From Melieria omissa (taxonomy: Eukaryota > Arthropoda > Insecta > Diptera > Ulidiidae), in the NCBI GenBank assembly GCA_963971225.1, contig OZ020269.1:99060405-99124404 (forward strand): DNA of 64,000 nt, given 5' to 3'. Below, one piece after another: positions 11,190 to 23,373 of this stretch (within the stretch, counting starts at the first letter, position 1; the number at the start of each line of letters is the position of its first letter). The notes beneath the pieces were generated by a model. That model made no database searches and was not told the DNA's origin. It was given only the letters and a program-made list of their open reading frames with translations. The translations under genes were made by a program, and so were the position numbers.

Positions 11190-11525
11190 GAAGAAGTTGA
11201 ATGGCAGTAAGCTGTCGCAAACAGTGGCCAAGCCAGGATTGAAGGTCAGTAAGGTTTTGCTTACAAGAATCGCACAAGTGCGCTCTTGGCAAGCAATGGC
11301 AAAACTACCAATCGCCGTTCGGATTCGGCGTTAAACTCTAAGTCCCCTCCCCTCCCTTCCCTCATCCGTTTGAAATGTGTGTTGTATCACATGTTGAAAA
11401 AAAAACAGTGTTGCATTCGCATTTCAAACGGGTGGAATCCATGGTATCACAACGGGCACGTTAAGGCCTCTTAAGTGTGTCTCATACAGAGGCAGCCACC
11501 GCAACCTTAACTAACCTAAGGTTTT
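11190..11525 (+). mobile_element. probable retrotransposon or SINE 3' segment
   Basis: This GC-rich block stands out from AT-rich flanks. It contains GCCGTTCGGATTCGGCG, a pyrimidine-rich stretch, and an imperfect hairpin whose arms are ATCCGTTTGAAATG (near 11363) and CATTTCAAACGGGT (near 11420). It ends in AACCTTAACTAACCTAA, a kind of ending common in dipteran non-LTR 3' regions. No reading frame is convincing. The family is unidentified; a database comparison would settle it. Confidence 0.4.
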
Positions 11526-12190
11526 GCTGTGTGGTTGGCAGTGAATCATCTGCTATGAGCAGATCCCCTACAACCAGACTTTTAACTTCGAATCAACTTT
11601 AAGTCAAAAATTGGACTGTCTGAAGGAAACAATCGCCAAGAAAGGGCCAGCTTTGGCCAATAGGAGAAAAAATTGTGTTTCGTTAGAACAACGCCATGCC
11701 ACACACACACATCGATAGTGAGTATCCAAAAGCTTCGAAAGCTAAGTTTAATAGTTCTTATACATTCTCCTTAAAGACCAGATTTGGCATTGAGTGATTG
11801 CCAACCTGTTTCTGTCTACGGCGAATGATTTTGCTGGAGAAAACTTTGCCTCAAGTTACGCGTAAGTTTGTCCAAGTCCCAATTTTTTGCCAATCGGGAT
11901 GAGGATTTCTTTGAAAAAGACAAAATGGAACTTTCCTCCAAATAGCAAAAAGTTGTTAAAAACACTATGCATATTTGACCGAAACTGAGTAACTTCAACT
12001 TTGCTAAAAAACATGCTTTAAACTTAAAACAAAAATAATTAATCTATTTTTTTTAAACCTTTAATTTTCATTATTAAAGTATAACTACTTGCAAATACGA
12101 ACATTTTTCCTTAAAGTTGCTCCCAGGGAGCGTAACAGTCATAAGTTTTATTATAAAAATCAAAGTTTAAGAATTATTTTTGACTTTTAT
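11526..12190. other. non-coding DNA
   Basis: No gene recognised. A CACACACACACATC run lies near 11700. Confidence 0.55.
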
Positions 12191-12655
12191 TTAACCCTTT
12201 GCTATTTTGTTGCCATATGGCAACGTGCTACTTTGTGGTCGTTTGAACCCTCTATGGTTCCAGGAATACATTTTGTTATTGGTCGTTGGAATAGTTTAAA
12301 GTTTTAGGAAAAATACGAAATTAATAAACTGAAGAAGAAAAGTATACAGGTTCTTTTAATGGTATTTCTTGACATAGTAAAGGAAGAAGGAGCAGAAAAA
12401 TTACATAAAATTTTAATTTGACGTTTTCTTTCAGTTCAGATACTTCTTTTTTTAGTTTGGCTGAAGTAAATGAAGAAATATTCAACTTTTCGTTATGCGC
12501 CAAAACGATGTGGTTGATCTCATAGAAAAACACTCCAAAATACAGGGTCCGAGTATAAAAATTAAAGAATTTCTTATGGAATGTTGCTAATAAAATCACA
12601 TAGAAGCCTAAAACGTAAAATTTACAATTTTAAAAAATTGTAGGGAAAGGATTAA
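12191..12655. mobile_element. candidate TTAA-type (piggyBac-like) non-autonomous element
   Basis: TTAACCCTTT at 12191 faces AAAGGATTAA ending at 12655, so short imperfect inverted ends adjoin TTAA, the piggyBac-family target. Just inside the left end is a perfect 16-base palindrome, GTTGCCATATGGCAAC. A similar arrangement (TTAACCCTTT, then GTTGCC...GCAAC) opens the element at 60832. The interior (about 12280-12500) is homologous to 14785-15040, showing it is a dispersed repeat. The terminal match is short, so the exact ends are tentative. Confidence 0.45.
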
Positions 12656-14780
12656 TGACTCCGCAAATAACAGGTATTTTTAATTTATATTTTAAAAATC
12701 CTGTAATTACAATTATTTTTTGTTTTTCTTATTAGTCCACAAATAACTGTTTTTTGGATTTTTTCATTAATTGACTTTTATTTTTTTTTTTTTAGTTTAT
12801 AAAAGTCATTTATTTTACTTTTTATTTTTTTTTATTTATTTTTTATTTCAGTTTATAAAAGCCACTGATTGGTTTATTGATTTTGTTTTTAAATAAAAAT
12901 CACTGACAGATTTTTATTAATGACTTTTTTAAATAAAAGTCAAGGACTGATTTTTATTCATGACTTTTTTAAATAAAATAAGACACAAATCGAAAAACAA
13001 CTTTTGATTATGGACTTATATGAAAAAAATCAAAAATAATAACAACAATTATTTCTTATATATAATTTTTAAAGAATATTTTATTAATTTTTTAAATATA
13101 AATAAAAAAAATCGTATTTATTTAATTTTTCCATACAAATTACAAGTAGAAGTTTAATGCCAAGATTGATACTCAGAGCAAAAACAAATCTATTGGCATA
13201 TTTAGTTTAGTTGTATGTTCTTTCCTTCAAAGCAATTTTTCCAAATATAGTTTTTATAAATAACTGTAATTTCTAGTCTATGGTTGCTTCACATTTAACG
13301 CCACAGCAGTTTTCTTGTCTAAAATTAAAAAAAAACATAAACTTTAAGCGTTGTCACGCAGTACGTTTTATGCGCACATTTTAATAGCCATTAAAAAGTT
13401 CATCTCAATATTGGTGAGTGCACAAATAACAACAATAAAAACAACAACGATACATTCAACTCGAACCATAAACTATTTATAAATACATACAACAATAGTT
13501 TCTGAAACCTGTTATTTGCGGCGTTCGCAGTCAAGTTTAACTCCGGTCGACGGTTCGGCTTACATTCGATCGCCGCACGTCCCACCTTTTGGCATTAACC
13601 TTCGTCTTATCGACAGCTGTGATGTTGCTGCAAAAAATTCAAAGCGTTGCTGACAAATGCCAAACCCAAACAATCAATGAAAAATGCAAGTAATTATGAC
13701 AAATGATGCAGAAACGTAACAACAAAAAACTGGCTTGACAAATTGATAAAAAATCAAATGAATTTAAATTGAAATCACGAAGCGTGCAACTAAATGCTAA
13801 CGGAAATATGTTTGCTAGTCAAACATTATAAAATGTGGAATTAAAAAAAAAAACCCATGCACTTGAAATATAGTAAATGTTTGTAGTTATTTTTAAATAA
13901 ATACCAATTGAGGGACATTTAAAAATACCACCATTTGTGGTTTCATATGAAAGCAGCCAAGTGTCTGGCATTGACAGCAATCGTAAGGTTGACTTGAATT
14001 GTTTGCTGTTTTTAGTATTTTTGAAGTATACTCTGAACATTTGTATTGCCATACTAATAAAAAGAATTTAAGTAGCAGAAGTATAAAGAATTTTTCATTC
14101 AAACAGAGATGCCATCTCATCAAAACCTGTCACGGCTCATTGCTGATTACATGCAAACAACCTGATTCACTTTTGAACGCAAATTAGCTACGTTGGCGTT
14201 GTAGCCGAAAGGGGAAATACAACATTGACACTTTACTTTATATCTGCTAAGTGTTGAGTAGCTCAACACGTGACAGACTAGATGTGGTTTTTGATATTTC
14301 TTACAAAAAACTGAGTCATTATGTTTATTGTGGACTACTGCTGAGTAGTTGAAGAACAGCAGCCATGAAAAAAATCACCGCTTTGCCATGTTGATCATAT
14401 TTCTGCTAAATTTCGCACATAACAAACCCATTTAAAATTGCTTTTATTATTATTTTTTATATCGTTAAATGATCAAAATTTGACTGTTTACGCAAACGAA
14501 TTGCAATAATTTGCATTCAAATTAGTGTGATGTCGCATTCTGAAAAAATTTATTCTCATTTTATCGATGTGTTTTGTTCTTTTCGCTTCGTGCATGACCA
14601 CACAAAGCTGTGGCTGTGTATTTTATTTTATTTATAATACTATTAGTATGGAAAGATACTAGAGTTCTCATTTATATTACACGCTACATCACAACATGTA
14701 TGTAATTTGTCTAAATAAAAATTGAAAAAACTCAGACGTGTTGAACTATTACTTTGTTCAGCAAAAATGATCTGTACGAC
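12656..14780. other. AT-rich non-coding DNA with a short tandem repeat
   Basis: No gene recognised. Near 12880-12985 a roughly 43-bp unit containing TTTTTATTAATGACTTTTTT and AAATAAAAGTCA is repeated twice, with weaker copies from 12770. A GC-richer patch near 13500-13620 has no recognisable coding content. Confidence 0.6.
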
Positions 14781-14784
14781 ACAG

Positions 14785-15045
14785 ATTCCTTAGAATAGTT
14801 TGAAGTTTTAGAAATAATTAAAAATTAATAAACTGAATATTTAAGTTTAAAGAAGAGAAGTATGCACATTTCTTTTATATTAATAAAAGGAAGAATAAGA
14901 AAAACCGTAGAGACATTTTTAATTTAACTTTTAACTTCAATTCAGATAAATTTTTGTTTTTAATTTTAGCTAAAGTAATTGCAAAAAGACTGAATGATTA
15001 CAAGTTATGCGTAACACAACAATGCATTTAATTTTAAATAATTTT
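14785..15045. repeat. second copy of the 12280-12500 dispersed repeat
   Basis: Segments such as GAATAGTTTGAAGTTTTAG, ATTAATAAACTGAA, AAGAGAAGTATGCA, TTTTAATTTAACTTTTAACT, TTCAGATAAATTT and GTTATGCG correspond in order to the interior of the 12191-12655 element, with substitutions and small indels. The copy lacks a recognisable TTAACCCTTT end, and its right side gives way to the TTTTA array. Confidence 0.75.
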
Positions 15046-15079
15046 TATTTTTATATATTTTTTAATTTTATATAATTAT

Positions 15080-15892
15080 TTTGTTTTGTTTTATTTGATT
15101 CTATTCTATTTTATTTTATGTTATTTTATTTTATTCTATTTTATTTTATTTTATTTTATTTTATTTTATTTTATTTTATTTTATTTTATTTTATTTTATT
15201 TTATTTTATTTTTATTCTATTTTATTTTATTTTATTTTATTTTATGTTATTTTTATTTTATTTTATTTTATTTTATTTTATTTTATTTTATTTTATTTTA
15301 TTTTATTTTATTTTATTTTATTTTTATTTTATTTTACTTTATTTTATTTTATTTTATTTTATTTTATTTTATTTTATTTTATTTTATTTTATTTTATTTT
15401 ATTTTTATTCTATTTTATTTTATTTTATTTTATGTTATTTTTATTTTATTTTATTTTATTTTATTTTATTTTATTTTATTTTATTTTATTTTATTTTATT
15501 TTATTTTATTTTATTTTATTTTATTTTATTTTATTTTATTTTATTTTATTTTATTTTAATTTTATTTTATTTTATTTTATTTTATTTTATTTTAATTTTA
15601 TTTTATTTTATTTTACTTTATTTTATTTTATTTTATTTTATTTTATTTTATTTTATTTTATTTTATTTTATTTTATTTTATTTTATTTTATTTTATTTTA
15701 TTTTATTTTATTTCATTTCATTTCATTTCATTTTATTTTATTTTATTTTATTTTATTTTATTTATTTTATTTTTTTGTATTTTATTTTATTTTATTTTAT
15801 TTTATTTTATTTTATTTTATTTTATTTTATTTTATTTTATTTTATTTTTTTTATTTTATTTTATTTTATTTTATTTTATTTTATTTTATTTA
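15080..15892. repeat. long TTTTA pentanucleotide array, about 810 bp
   Basis: TTTTA units run almost without break. Occasional TTCTA, TTACT, TTATG, TTCA and T-insertion variants recur at irregular intervals and suggest local re-duplication, for example TTATGTTATTTTTATTTTA near 15240 and 15430. The open translations are an artefact of a stop-free pentamer (repeating YFILF). Confidence 0.95.
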
Positions 15893-17214
15893 ATTCAAGA
15901 CTTGTTACACAGATAATGAAATATGTTTCTCTAATTACAGTTTCAGAATTCTTAAAATTAAGCTTTTATCTTTTAGTTATTTCATAGAAAATGCAACGTA
16001 AATAAATTTGTGCACTTAAATGCATTTTTCTCACAACCTCCGGCTAATTCATGTCGCAGCTGCGTCGTTAGCGTGAAACTAATTTACACTCGTCTCCAAT
16101 TAACGCACTGAGAGTGCGAATGCTTGACGCTTTTACGGCTCATTTGAAGCGCAGCTGGCGGCGCGCTGCACTGCACTATCGACATGCGACGTCAGCGACA
16201 GCAACAGCAGACGCTGTTCAAGCACCGGAACGGAAGTGATTGCACTTGAAGTATGGCTTCGTGGAAGATTAAATGAACTGAGCGATATGAGGGCGCAGCA
16301 ATGCAATGAGAGGGCACTGCCTACACACTAACCGAATCAACGACGAGATAAACGCACACACACACACACACGCACAACGAACCGGAAGTGATTGCATGGG
16401 GAATATTGATGGGCGACTTAATTAAAAGCGACATAAACCCATCGAAATACTCGTACGAGCAGATGAGCAAACTTATGCGACGGACAAATGGAAGCCACAT
16501 CCAAACAATGCGACAAGTTGACGGAATTGACATTAAGATTCAGTCAGTCGGTCGATGCGAAACGACACACTGACACACATACAAACACACAAACACACAG
16601 CCGAATTTATAAGCCATGTTCTGACAGTTTAATGGCCGTTCGGTCGTGCAGCCTAAACCGAATGTCTGCCATTCGGCTGATTACTCTTGTCGTGCAGCGC
16701 AGCCTTCATTTTGGCTTTTCGGTCTACGCATTTCTTGGTCCACTTTATACGCCAGTTCGACCCTTAATTGCTGTCAAGCTGTAAATTTGTGTTGTTTGCG
16801 TTGCTGGTTGGATTCTCCATGTTTCATTTGCATTCCTTCAATTTGATTCAATCACATTAGAGGTTATGTGCGATTTATGTGCGCTGGTTTGGTCCAATAC
16901 AGAGTGCGGTTGTTGTTGTGTATTGTGTTGTTCTGCGGTTGTTTCTGTTCATTAAGTTGCGTCAGTTTATGTGCCAATTTACAGAAATTTGATTGAGTTT
17001 ATGGTGTAGAGGGAATGCGATGGTTTCAACGTTTAATGATAGTCGAAGGGGTTAGAGATATGAGTGGGTTAGGTTAGAGGAGAGTATAAAAAGCGAGTAA
17101 GAATAGAGAGAGTAAGACTAAAGAAAGGGTAAGAATAAAAAGTGAGACTGGACAGTAGTTAACGGTTAATTTCTTAAATTTCCATTAAACAAGTGAATGA
17201 GGATAGCTTCATTC
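15893..17214. other. GC-richer non-coding DNA with CA microsatellites
   Basis: Notably GC-richer than its neighbours, especially 16130-16260. It has a CA run at about 16355-16373 and CACA-rich sequence at 16566-16602. Short open frames here are not protein-like. The stretch could hold regulatory sequence or an untranslated exon, but nothing decisive is visible. Confidence 0.5.
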
Positions 17215-18830
17215 ATTGTAAAAAACAAACAAGTAAATCAGGTCAGATGATAGTCTGTCTTTTTTTGTGACGAAAAGATAGAAATTCGAAAAATAGTTCG
17301 CCAATTAAAACTATAGATTAGTTTTCTGAATAACGAGTTATGACTTTTAAATTGTTGCAAACTTCTCTGAAAAACATTCTTTCATAGATTTTTGTTTCCC
17401 TATCGACTTCTGCGCCTTGGGATTTCGGCTTATTTTGTAAAATAGTATTTTTTTTTTAATATTCACGCAAGCATTATGAAATTATTTCTTGAGTAACAAG
17501 ATATGACTTACATTTTAACAAAAAATCGTTCAATAATATTTTTTAATAATATTTTTTGGTGTAAAGGTTCTGTTTTTAATTTTTTTTTCAAATATCCATT
17601 CAAACTTTATGAACTTATATCCGAAGTAACGAGATAGGACTTTAAATTTTTTGCAAAGGTTCTTTCAAAAATGTTCTTTGGGTCTAAATGTTTTTTTTTA
17701 AAGAGTATTTTTTTATAAATATTCATTTAAGCGTTATGGATTGATTTTCTGAGTAAAAAGATGTGACTTATAAATTTTTAAAAAGTGCTTGGGTGCTTTT
17801 TGTTTCTCCATTGACTTCTGTTTTTTTTTTGGATTTTGGGTGTAAAAGGTTTTTTTTTAAATAATATTTTTTTTTAAATTATGCATTCAAGCATTATGGA
17901 TTGATTTTCTGAGTAAAGAAACATGATTTAAAAATTATTAAAATAATTTTTTCAAAAATATTTGTTCATACATTTTGGTATCTTCATTGACTTCGATGTC
18001 TTCGATTTCAGGTTTAAATGGATTCTTTTCTTCCTTTTTAATATCCATTCAAACATTATCGATTATTTTCAGACTAACGAAATATGACTTAAAAATTATT
18101 ACGAAAATTCTTTCAAAAATATTCTTTCATAAATTTTTGTTCCTCCATAGACTTCAGTGCTTTGGAATTTTGAGTGTAATTGGGTTCTTTTCATAAAGAA
18201 AATTTTTTCAAAAAAATATATATTCAAACATTACCGATTCATTTTCAGAGTAACGAGATTTGGCTTTGAAATTTTAACAAACAATCTTTCAATAATTTAT
18301 TCCCTAAAATTTTGTTTCTCCATCGACTTCTGTGCTTTGTGATTGGGATTGATTGGGTGTAATTTGGCTTTCTTCTTAAAGAGTATTTTTTGAAAAATAT
18401 CCAGTCAAACATTATGGATTCAATTTCTAAGTAACGAGATATGACTTTCAAATTATTACAAACATGCTTTAAACCAATTTTTGACCAACTTTTTTTCTCT
18501 ATCGAATTCTGTGTTTTTGGATTTATACCCAAAATCCATGGGATCTCGTTATACATATATATTTTTTAATATATAATTTTTATATTTTTTTTAATATTCT
18601 TACCACGTTATAGATTCGTTTTCTGAGTAACGAGATATGAATTTGAAATTTGAAAAAAAAACGACTTCTGTGCCATGAAATTTTGGGTGTAAACGGACTC
18701 CTTTTGTTAGGAGCATTTTTTTTTAATGTCAATTCAAATATTATGAATTCATTTTCTGAGTAACAAGACATATCTTAGTTTTAAATTATTAAAAAAGTTG
18801 TTTCAATAATATTTTTTATACATTTTTGTC
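17215..18830. repeat. degenerate tandem array, units about 127-196 bp
   Basis: The motif TTTTCTGAGTAACGAGATATGACTT recurs (in pieces) at 17331, 17493, 17627, 17754, 17914, 18075, 18251, 18432, 18628 and 18761. Each unit also carries TTTCTCCATCGACTTCTGTG, a GGATTTTGGGTGTAA segment and ATTCAAGCATTATGGATT. Ten diverged copies are recognisable. Confidence 0.85.
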
Positions 18831-19707
18831 TCTCCGAAAAAATAAAAAAAGAATAAATTATAATGAAATAAAATAAAAAAATATTCCATGGCAAACGATT
18901 AACTAAAACCCGCAATGGGTCTGTAAACAAGTTTCTTTTTCACCAGTTTCACCAGTGAAGTTTTTTAACTTCATGAACAGTTTTAACATAAAATCCACAA
19001 ACACAAAGCTTTGCTGAAAAGCTTTCTCCTAGCCACTGCAGCAACCCAGTTTTTGGGACAATGTTGAAAAATTAACAGTCCAAGATTTAACTGTGGAGCT
19101 AGAAAACATGTATGTTAACGTGAATAACAGCTCCGCTAAACAAACAAGATATGAAACCCAATCAAGAAACAATAGAAGATAGGTCGTAGGTATGTGTGGC
19201 TGCCCCAAGGCGGGGACCACTTAGGCCATGAAGGTTCATTGTGAAATAATGCAAGTATACATTTTCTTTAAGCGTGGAGTTAAGTAAGTGAAAGTGTCTG
19301 CTTTCAGCTTTAATAGCCTCGAAAACGTACATAAATTCATTTCTCTCAAAGTCGCTGGTCCGGTAAAGCCTCAAGGACAATTTTTCGGCACTAAAACATA
19401 TGCAAAAATTTACCCCATTGCTCTGAAGTGCTGAAAATCCACACGTAGTGCGCGATTATCAACACGAGCTGACATAATTAATTGAATTTAAATGCTCACC
19501 TAATGTGTACACAATTACGTTATGCATTCGCGCCTAAAATTAGGCACACAATGCAACAAGCAAATAAGCCAACGTGTTTGTGTGTGCTATGATAGCGAAC
19601 AAAAATTACAAATCTCATTTCAAAATATTACAAAATAGAGAAATTTTATCAGACATATACACACAACAGACACTCAGGCGAAAATGTTTGAAAAACTATA
19701 AAATATA
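18831..19707. other. non-coding DNA
   Basis: No gene or ordered repeat recognised. Confidence 0.6.
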
Positions 19708-20633
19708 ACACTGTGCGACAGCATTTTTCACACTGGAAAAAATCCATATGGGCGTGAAACTAGAGACCAAACATAGTAATACTGCATATTCAGTTTTTCA
19801 ATTCTACATCCTTTGTCCTTTTAAAAGGACTTCAAAATTTTGAAGGGAATAAAAAATAAAAAAAATATAAAAAATACTTAGCCTCGTTAAAATATGGCGA
19901 TATGTATATCAAATGAAAGAGGAAAAGCTGAAGAATTTAAATAAAATTGATTTTTTATCTATTTGTAAAAAAAGGACATGAAAAAGGTCGTTTGGAAATT
20001 TTAATCCTTTATATCCTTTAAAATTTATAACGAATTTTCTTGAAAAGTAAGTATGTTAGAACCCAAAATCTCTTTGATCACGTGTCAAAATTTCATTACT
20101 CTAATTTTATTTGTTCGAAAGTTATTAAAAAAAAGGTGGGAGCTGCAAGTCTAATGCAGTACAAATATTCCAATTTATTTGCGTATCAGTATTTTAAATA
20201 ATAAAAAAGATACAAAATCAAAGAAGCGAGAATAATGAAATTTTGACACGTAATCAAGGAGATTTTGGGTTCTAACATACTTACTTTTCAAGAAAATTCG
20301 TTATAAATTTTAAAGGATATAAAGGATTAAAATTTCCAAGGGACCTTTTTCATGTCCTTTTTTTACAAATAGATAAAAAATAAATTTTATTTAAATTCTT
20401 AAGCTTTTCCTCTTTCATTTGATATACATATCGCCATATTTTAACGAGGCTAAGTATTTTTTATATTTTTTTTATTTTTTATTCCCTTCAAAATTTTGAA
20501 GTCCTTTTAAAAGGACAAAGGATGTAGAAATGAAAAACTGAGTACGCAGTACTACTATGTTTGGTCTTTAGTTTCACGCCCATATGGATTTTTTCCAGTG
20601 TGAAAAAATTTTTTCCTTTTTGTCGCACAGTGT
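19708..20633. mobile_element. fold-back (long inverted repeat) element, 926 bp
   Basis: Two arms of about 395 and 405 bp (19708-20102 and 20229-20633) are near-identical reverse complements around a 126-bp loop. The tips read ACACTGTGCGACA on each side. Matching inner landmarks include CATATGGGCGTGAAACTA with TAGTTTCACGCCCATATG, CCTTTTAAAAGGAC, CGAGGCTAAGTATTTTTTAT, and ATTTTGACACGT beside the loop. No protein is encoded. The flanks (AAATATA on the left, AATATTT on the right) are mirror-like, so a target duplication cannot be assigned with certainty. It could be a FB-like element or a long-TIR MITE. Transcription would give a long hairpin RNA. Confidence 0.9.
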
Positions 20634-21699
20634 AATATTTCTACACCAAAAGTGGAAATTTGTGGTTAATTTCGTTCATAAGTTTTAAACTTTTTAAGTA
20701 GTTAGAGATGTAAACTTTCAATTTCTCTATGGAAAACAATGGATTTTGAATAATGTTAAGTTGTGATTCTTTTGTATTCAATGTGCAATAAGATGGTTGG
20801 GTACACGTGCACCAACACAACAATGAAAAGCAGAAATTGAATGTATGAATCGAATGTCGAATTTGAATCATCACAGACATCATTTCAGTCAATTTTACAA
20901 GCTTTAGGGAAAACAGAAACGCTTATCGATCGACTTTGTTATCCTTAGTAATCTTACTAAAATGTGTGACTAACATATTTCTTTAGGTTTTCATAGTTAG
21001 ACTCTAGTGCGGCATAGGTTTAAAACAGCAATTAAGCCGATTTCGATTATTGTTAACTTTGTTAACATAGCAGCGTAATGTGCACATAACAATGTATGCA
21101 AACATTTACAAATATCTATGTGTGTTTGAGCTGGTGAACTATGCAAAGCAAATTATAAAATTTGCTGAAATGGAAGAATTCACTTAATTATTTTATGAAA
21201 TTAGGCGCACAAACAGACAAACACATACATATACCGCATTTTGTTAATGCAATATGCGAATGAATTTTAGAATATCGAGAAAGGGTTTAGATTTCAGACA
21301 CATGCAATCACATATATAAACATTTATATATACATATATGTATGTACATAATTCAGTGTACTATGTATAGTATATGTGTATATGTTTACAACAGCACCGC
21401 CGCAGCATTTAATTTAATAAACTATGGCAATTTACGTTCACATTGAAAAGTCTGGCTGCAGAACTGCGTTTGTGTTAGTGCACAAAATTGTATCGAATAT
21501 TATTGGGAAAACGCTGACTTACTTTTCGTACTTAACATTGTTGAAAGTGCATATGTGTAGTTCTATAGTTCTGTAAGATATGAAAAAACTTATGTGATGT
21601 ACTTTTTTTAACCACATTCAGGAAAAAACTACTAAAGAGATTCAGAAGAAATAAGTACCAAAAGATTTCTTTTGTATGAGAATAGTAAACAGGTTATAT
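20634..21699. other. AT-rich non-coding DNA
   Basis: No gene recognised. TATA/TGTA-rich simple sequence lies at about 21315-21385. Confidence 0.6.
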
Positions 21700-22620
21700 C
21701 AGTTTAACCACGCCCACTTCTCACGCCTACTATGGTATTAAAACTCAACTATGATATGCTTTTGTAAAGCAATATGGCTATCAAATGACTCAGCGTTGCA
21801 CTCTGGGTAATAAAGGATATATAGAAGTGACCACGCCCACTTTATCCGCTCACCTAACCAACAAAACGAAGCTACGATACATTTTTGTAAATTAATATTG
21901 ATATCAAATGATTCTGTGTTTCATTAAGGTGAACATACACTGTATCAGATTGACCACGCCCCTCTTGTACGCCCATTAGGGAAACATAACTAACCTATTG
22001 TATACTTTTGTAAAGTAATATGGGTATCAAACGATTGAGCGTGTCATTGCAGCAAATATAGGATATATCGAATTTGCCACGCCCACTTTTCCCGTCCACT
22101 AAGCCTCTAACACGAAACTTTAGTACATGTCTGCAAATCGATTATGATATCAAGTTATTCTGCGTTTGATTCAAATTAAAATAGACTACAACAGATTGAC
22201 CACGCCCCTCTGGTACATTTACTAATGGTAACAAACCTAACCTATGGTATTATTTTGTAAAGCAATATGGGGTCAAACAATTCAGCGTCTCATTACGGAA
22301 AACATAGAATATATAAAATCTACCACGGCCAATTTTTCCGACGACTTAATAAACAAGATGAATCTATATTACATGCCTGCAAACCTATATTGATATCAAA
22401 TGACTCCTTGTTTTATTGACGTAAATATAGGCTAGATTGCATTAACCACGCCCAGCTGATACGCCCACTATAATGACATAAATCACTTATGGATTACTTT
22501 TGAAAGCAATATTTGTATTAAACGATTCAGCGAATCGGCCAATATAGGAAATATTAAAGTGACCACGCCCACTGTTTTCACCTACTTAACTACCAGAACA
22601 AGCCTATTGACTTCAAACTT
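21700..22620. repeat. 123-bp satellite with an ACCACGCCCAC box, arranged as 246-bp dimers
   Basis: The box ACCACGCCCAC or a close variant sits at 21707, 21830, 21953, 22076, 22199, 22322, 22445 and 22562. Spacings are 123 bp six times and 117 bp once. Odd copies are followed by a CGCCCACTATGG-like segment and even copies by CCGCTCACCTAACCAAC-like text. The real period is thus a 246-bp dimer present four times. Shared parts are AAGCAATATGG, TATCAAATGATTC and ATAGGATATAT. The reverse complement GTGGGCGTGGT resembles GC-box (Sp/KLF) sites; that is inference only. Confidence 0.9.
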
Positions 22621-23342
22621 GGTAAAAATTCTCTAAGTGAAAAATTATGTCACACGTATTACTCAATTTTTCGAAAAGCAATATATAACAAGGTCAATAA
22701 TGGGTTAAGGTTTGTACATATGCGGAAAATTTTCGTAGCCTTCCTAATCCAACAATTGAAAGTAAAAATATTGGATAAGTATTTTTAATTTTTTTAGAAA
22801 TCAAAATTTAAAGGGGTTAAACAAAGGGTTAAAATGTGTTTGGAAGAAGAAGACTTTTTGACTGAAAACTTTATGAAAGAATTTCACATGCTAAATAATT
22901 TGATTTTTGTTTTTCATTTTTTGAAAAGTCAAAATTTAACGCGGTAAACAATGGGTTAAAGTTTGTACGGAGAAACACGATTTTTTGGCTTTATGGGTCA
23001 ACAAAGGGTTAAACATTTTTGTGAAGAAAGTGTAAAAAAAGCTTGAAATCATGAAAAATAATTTACTAAAATTATGAAAAATAATTTGACACATGTTTCT
23101 CATTATTTTAAAACTCGATATATAACGGGGTCAACAATGAGTTAACAGTTTATATGAAAAATTATAAAAAAAATGGTCAATTTACTTAAAACTCGGTAAA
23201 CGTGTTCCAAATAGGGAATAATTCTTTACGAGTTTTTACTTTTTGAAAATTAAAATCTGACGGATTCAACAAAGGGTTAAATGTTTATATAAAGAAACTG
23301 TGAAAAACATGAATTCATGAAAAATTATTTGCTCAAATTATG

Positions 23343-23344
<2 letters not shown>

Positions 23345-23373
<29 letters not shown>

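Noticed and set aside
15086..15987. Long open frames (up to 289 codons) reading repeated YFILF
   Set aside because: TTTTA repeats contain no stop in several frames; this is a microsatellite artefact.
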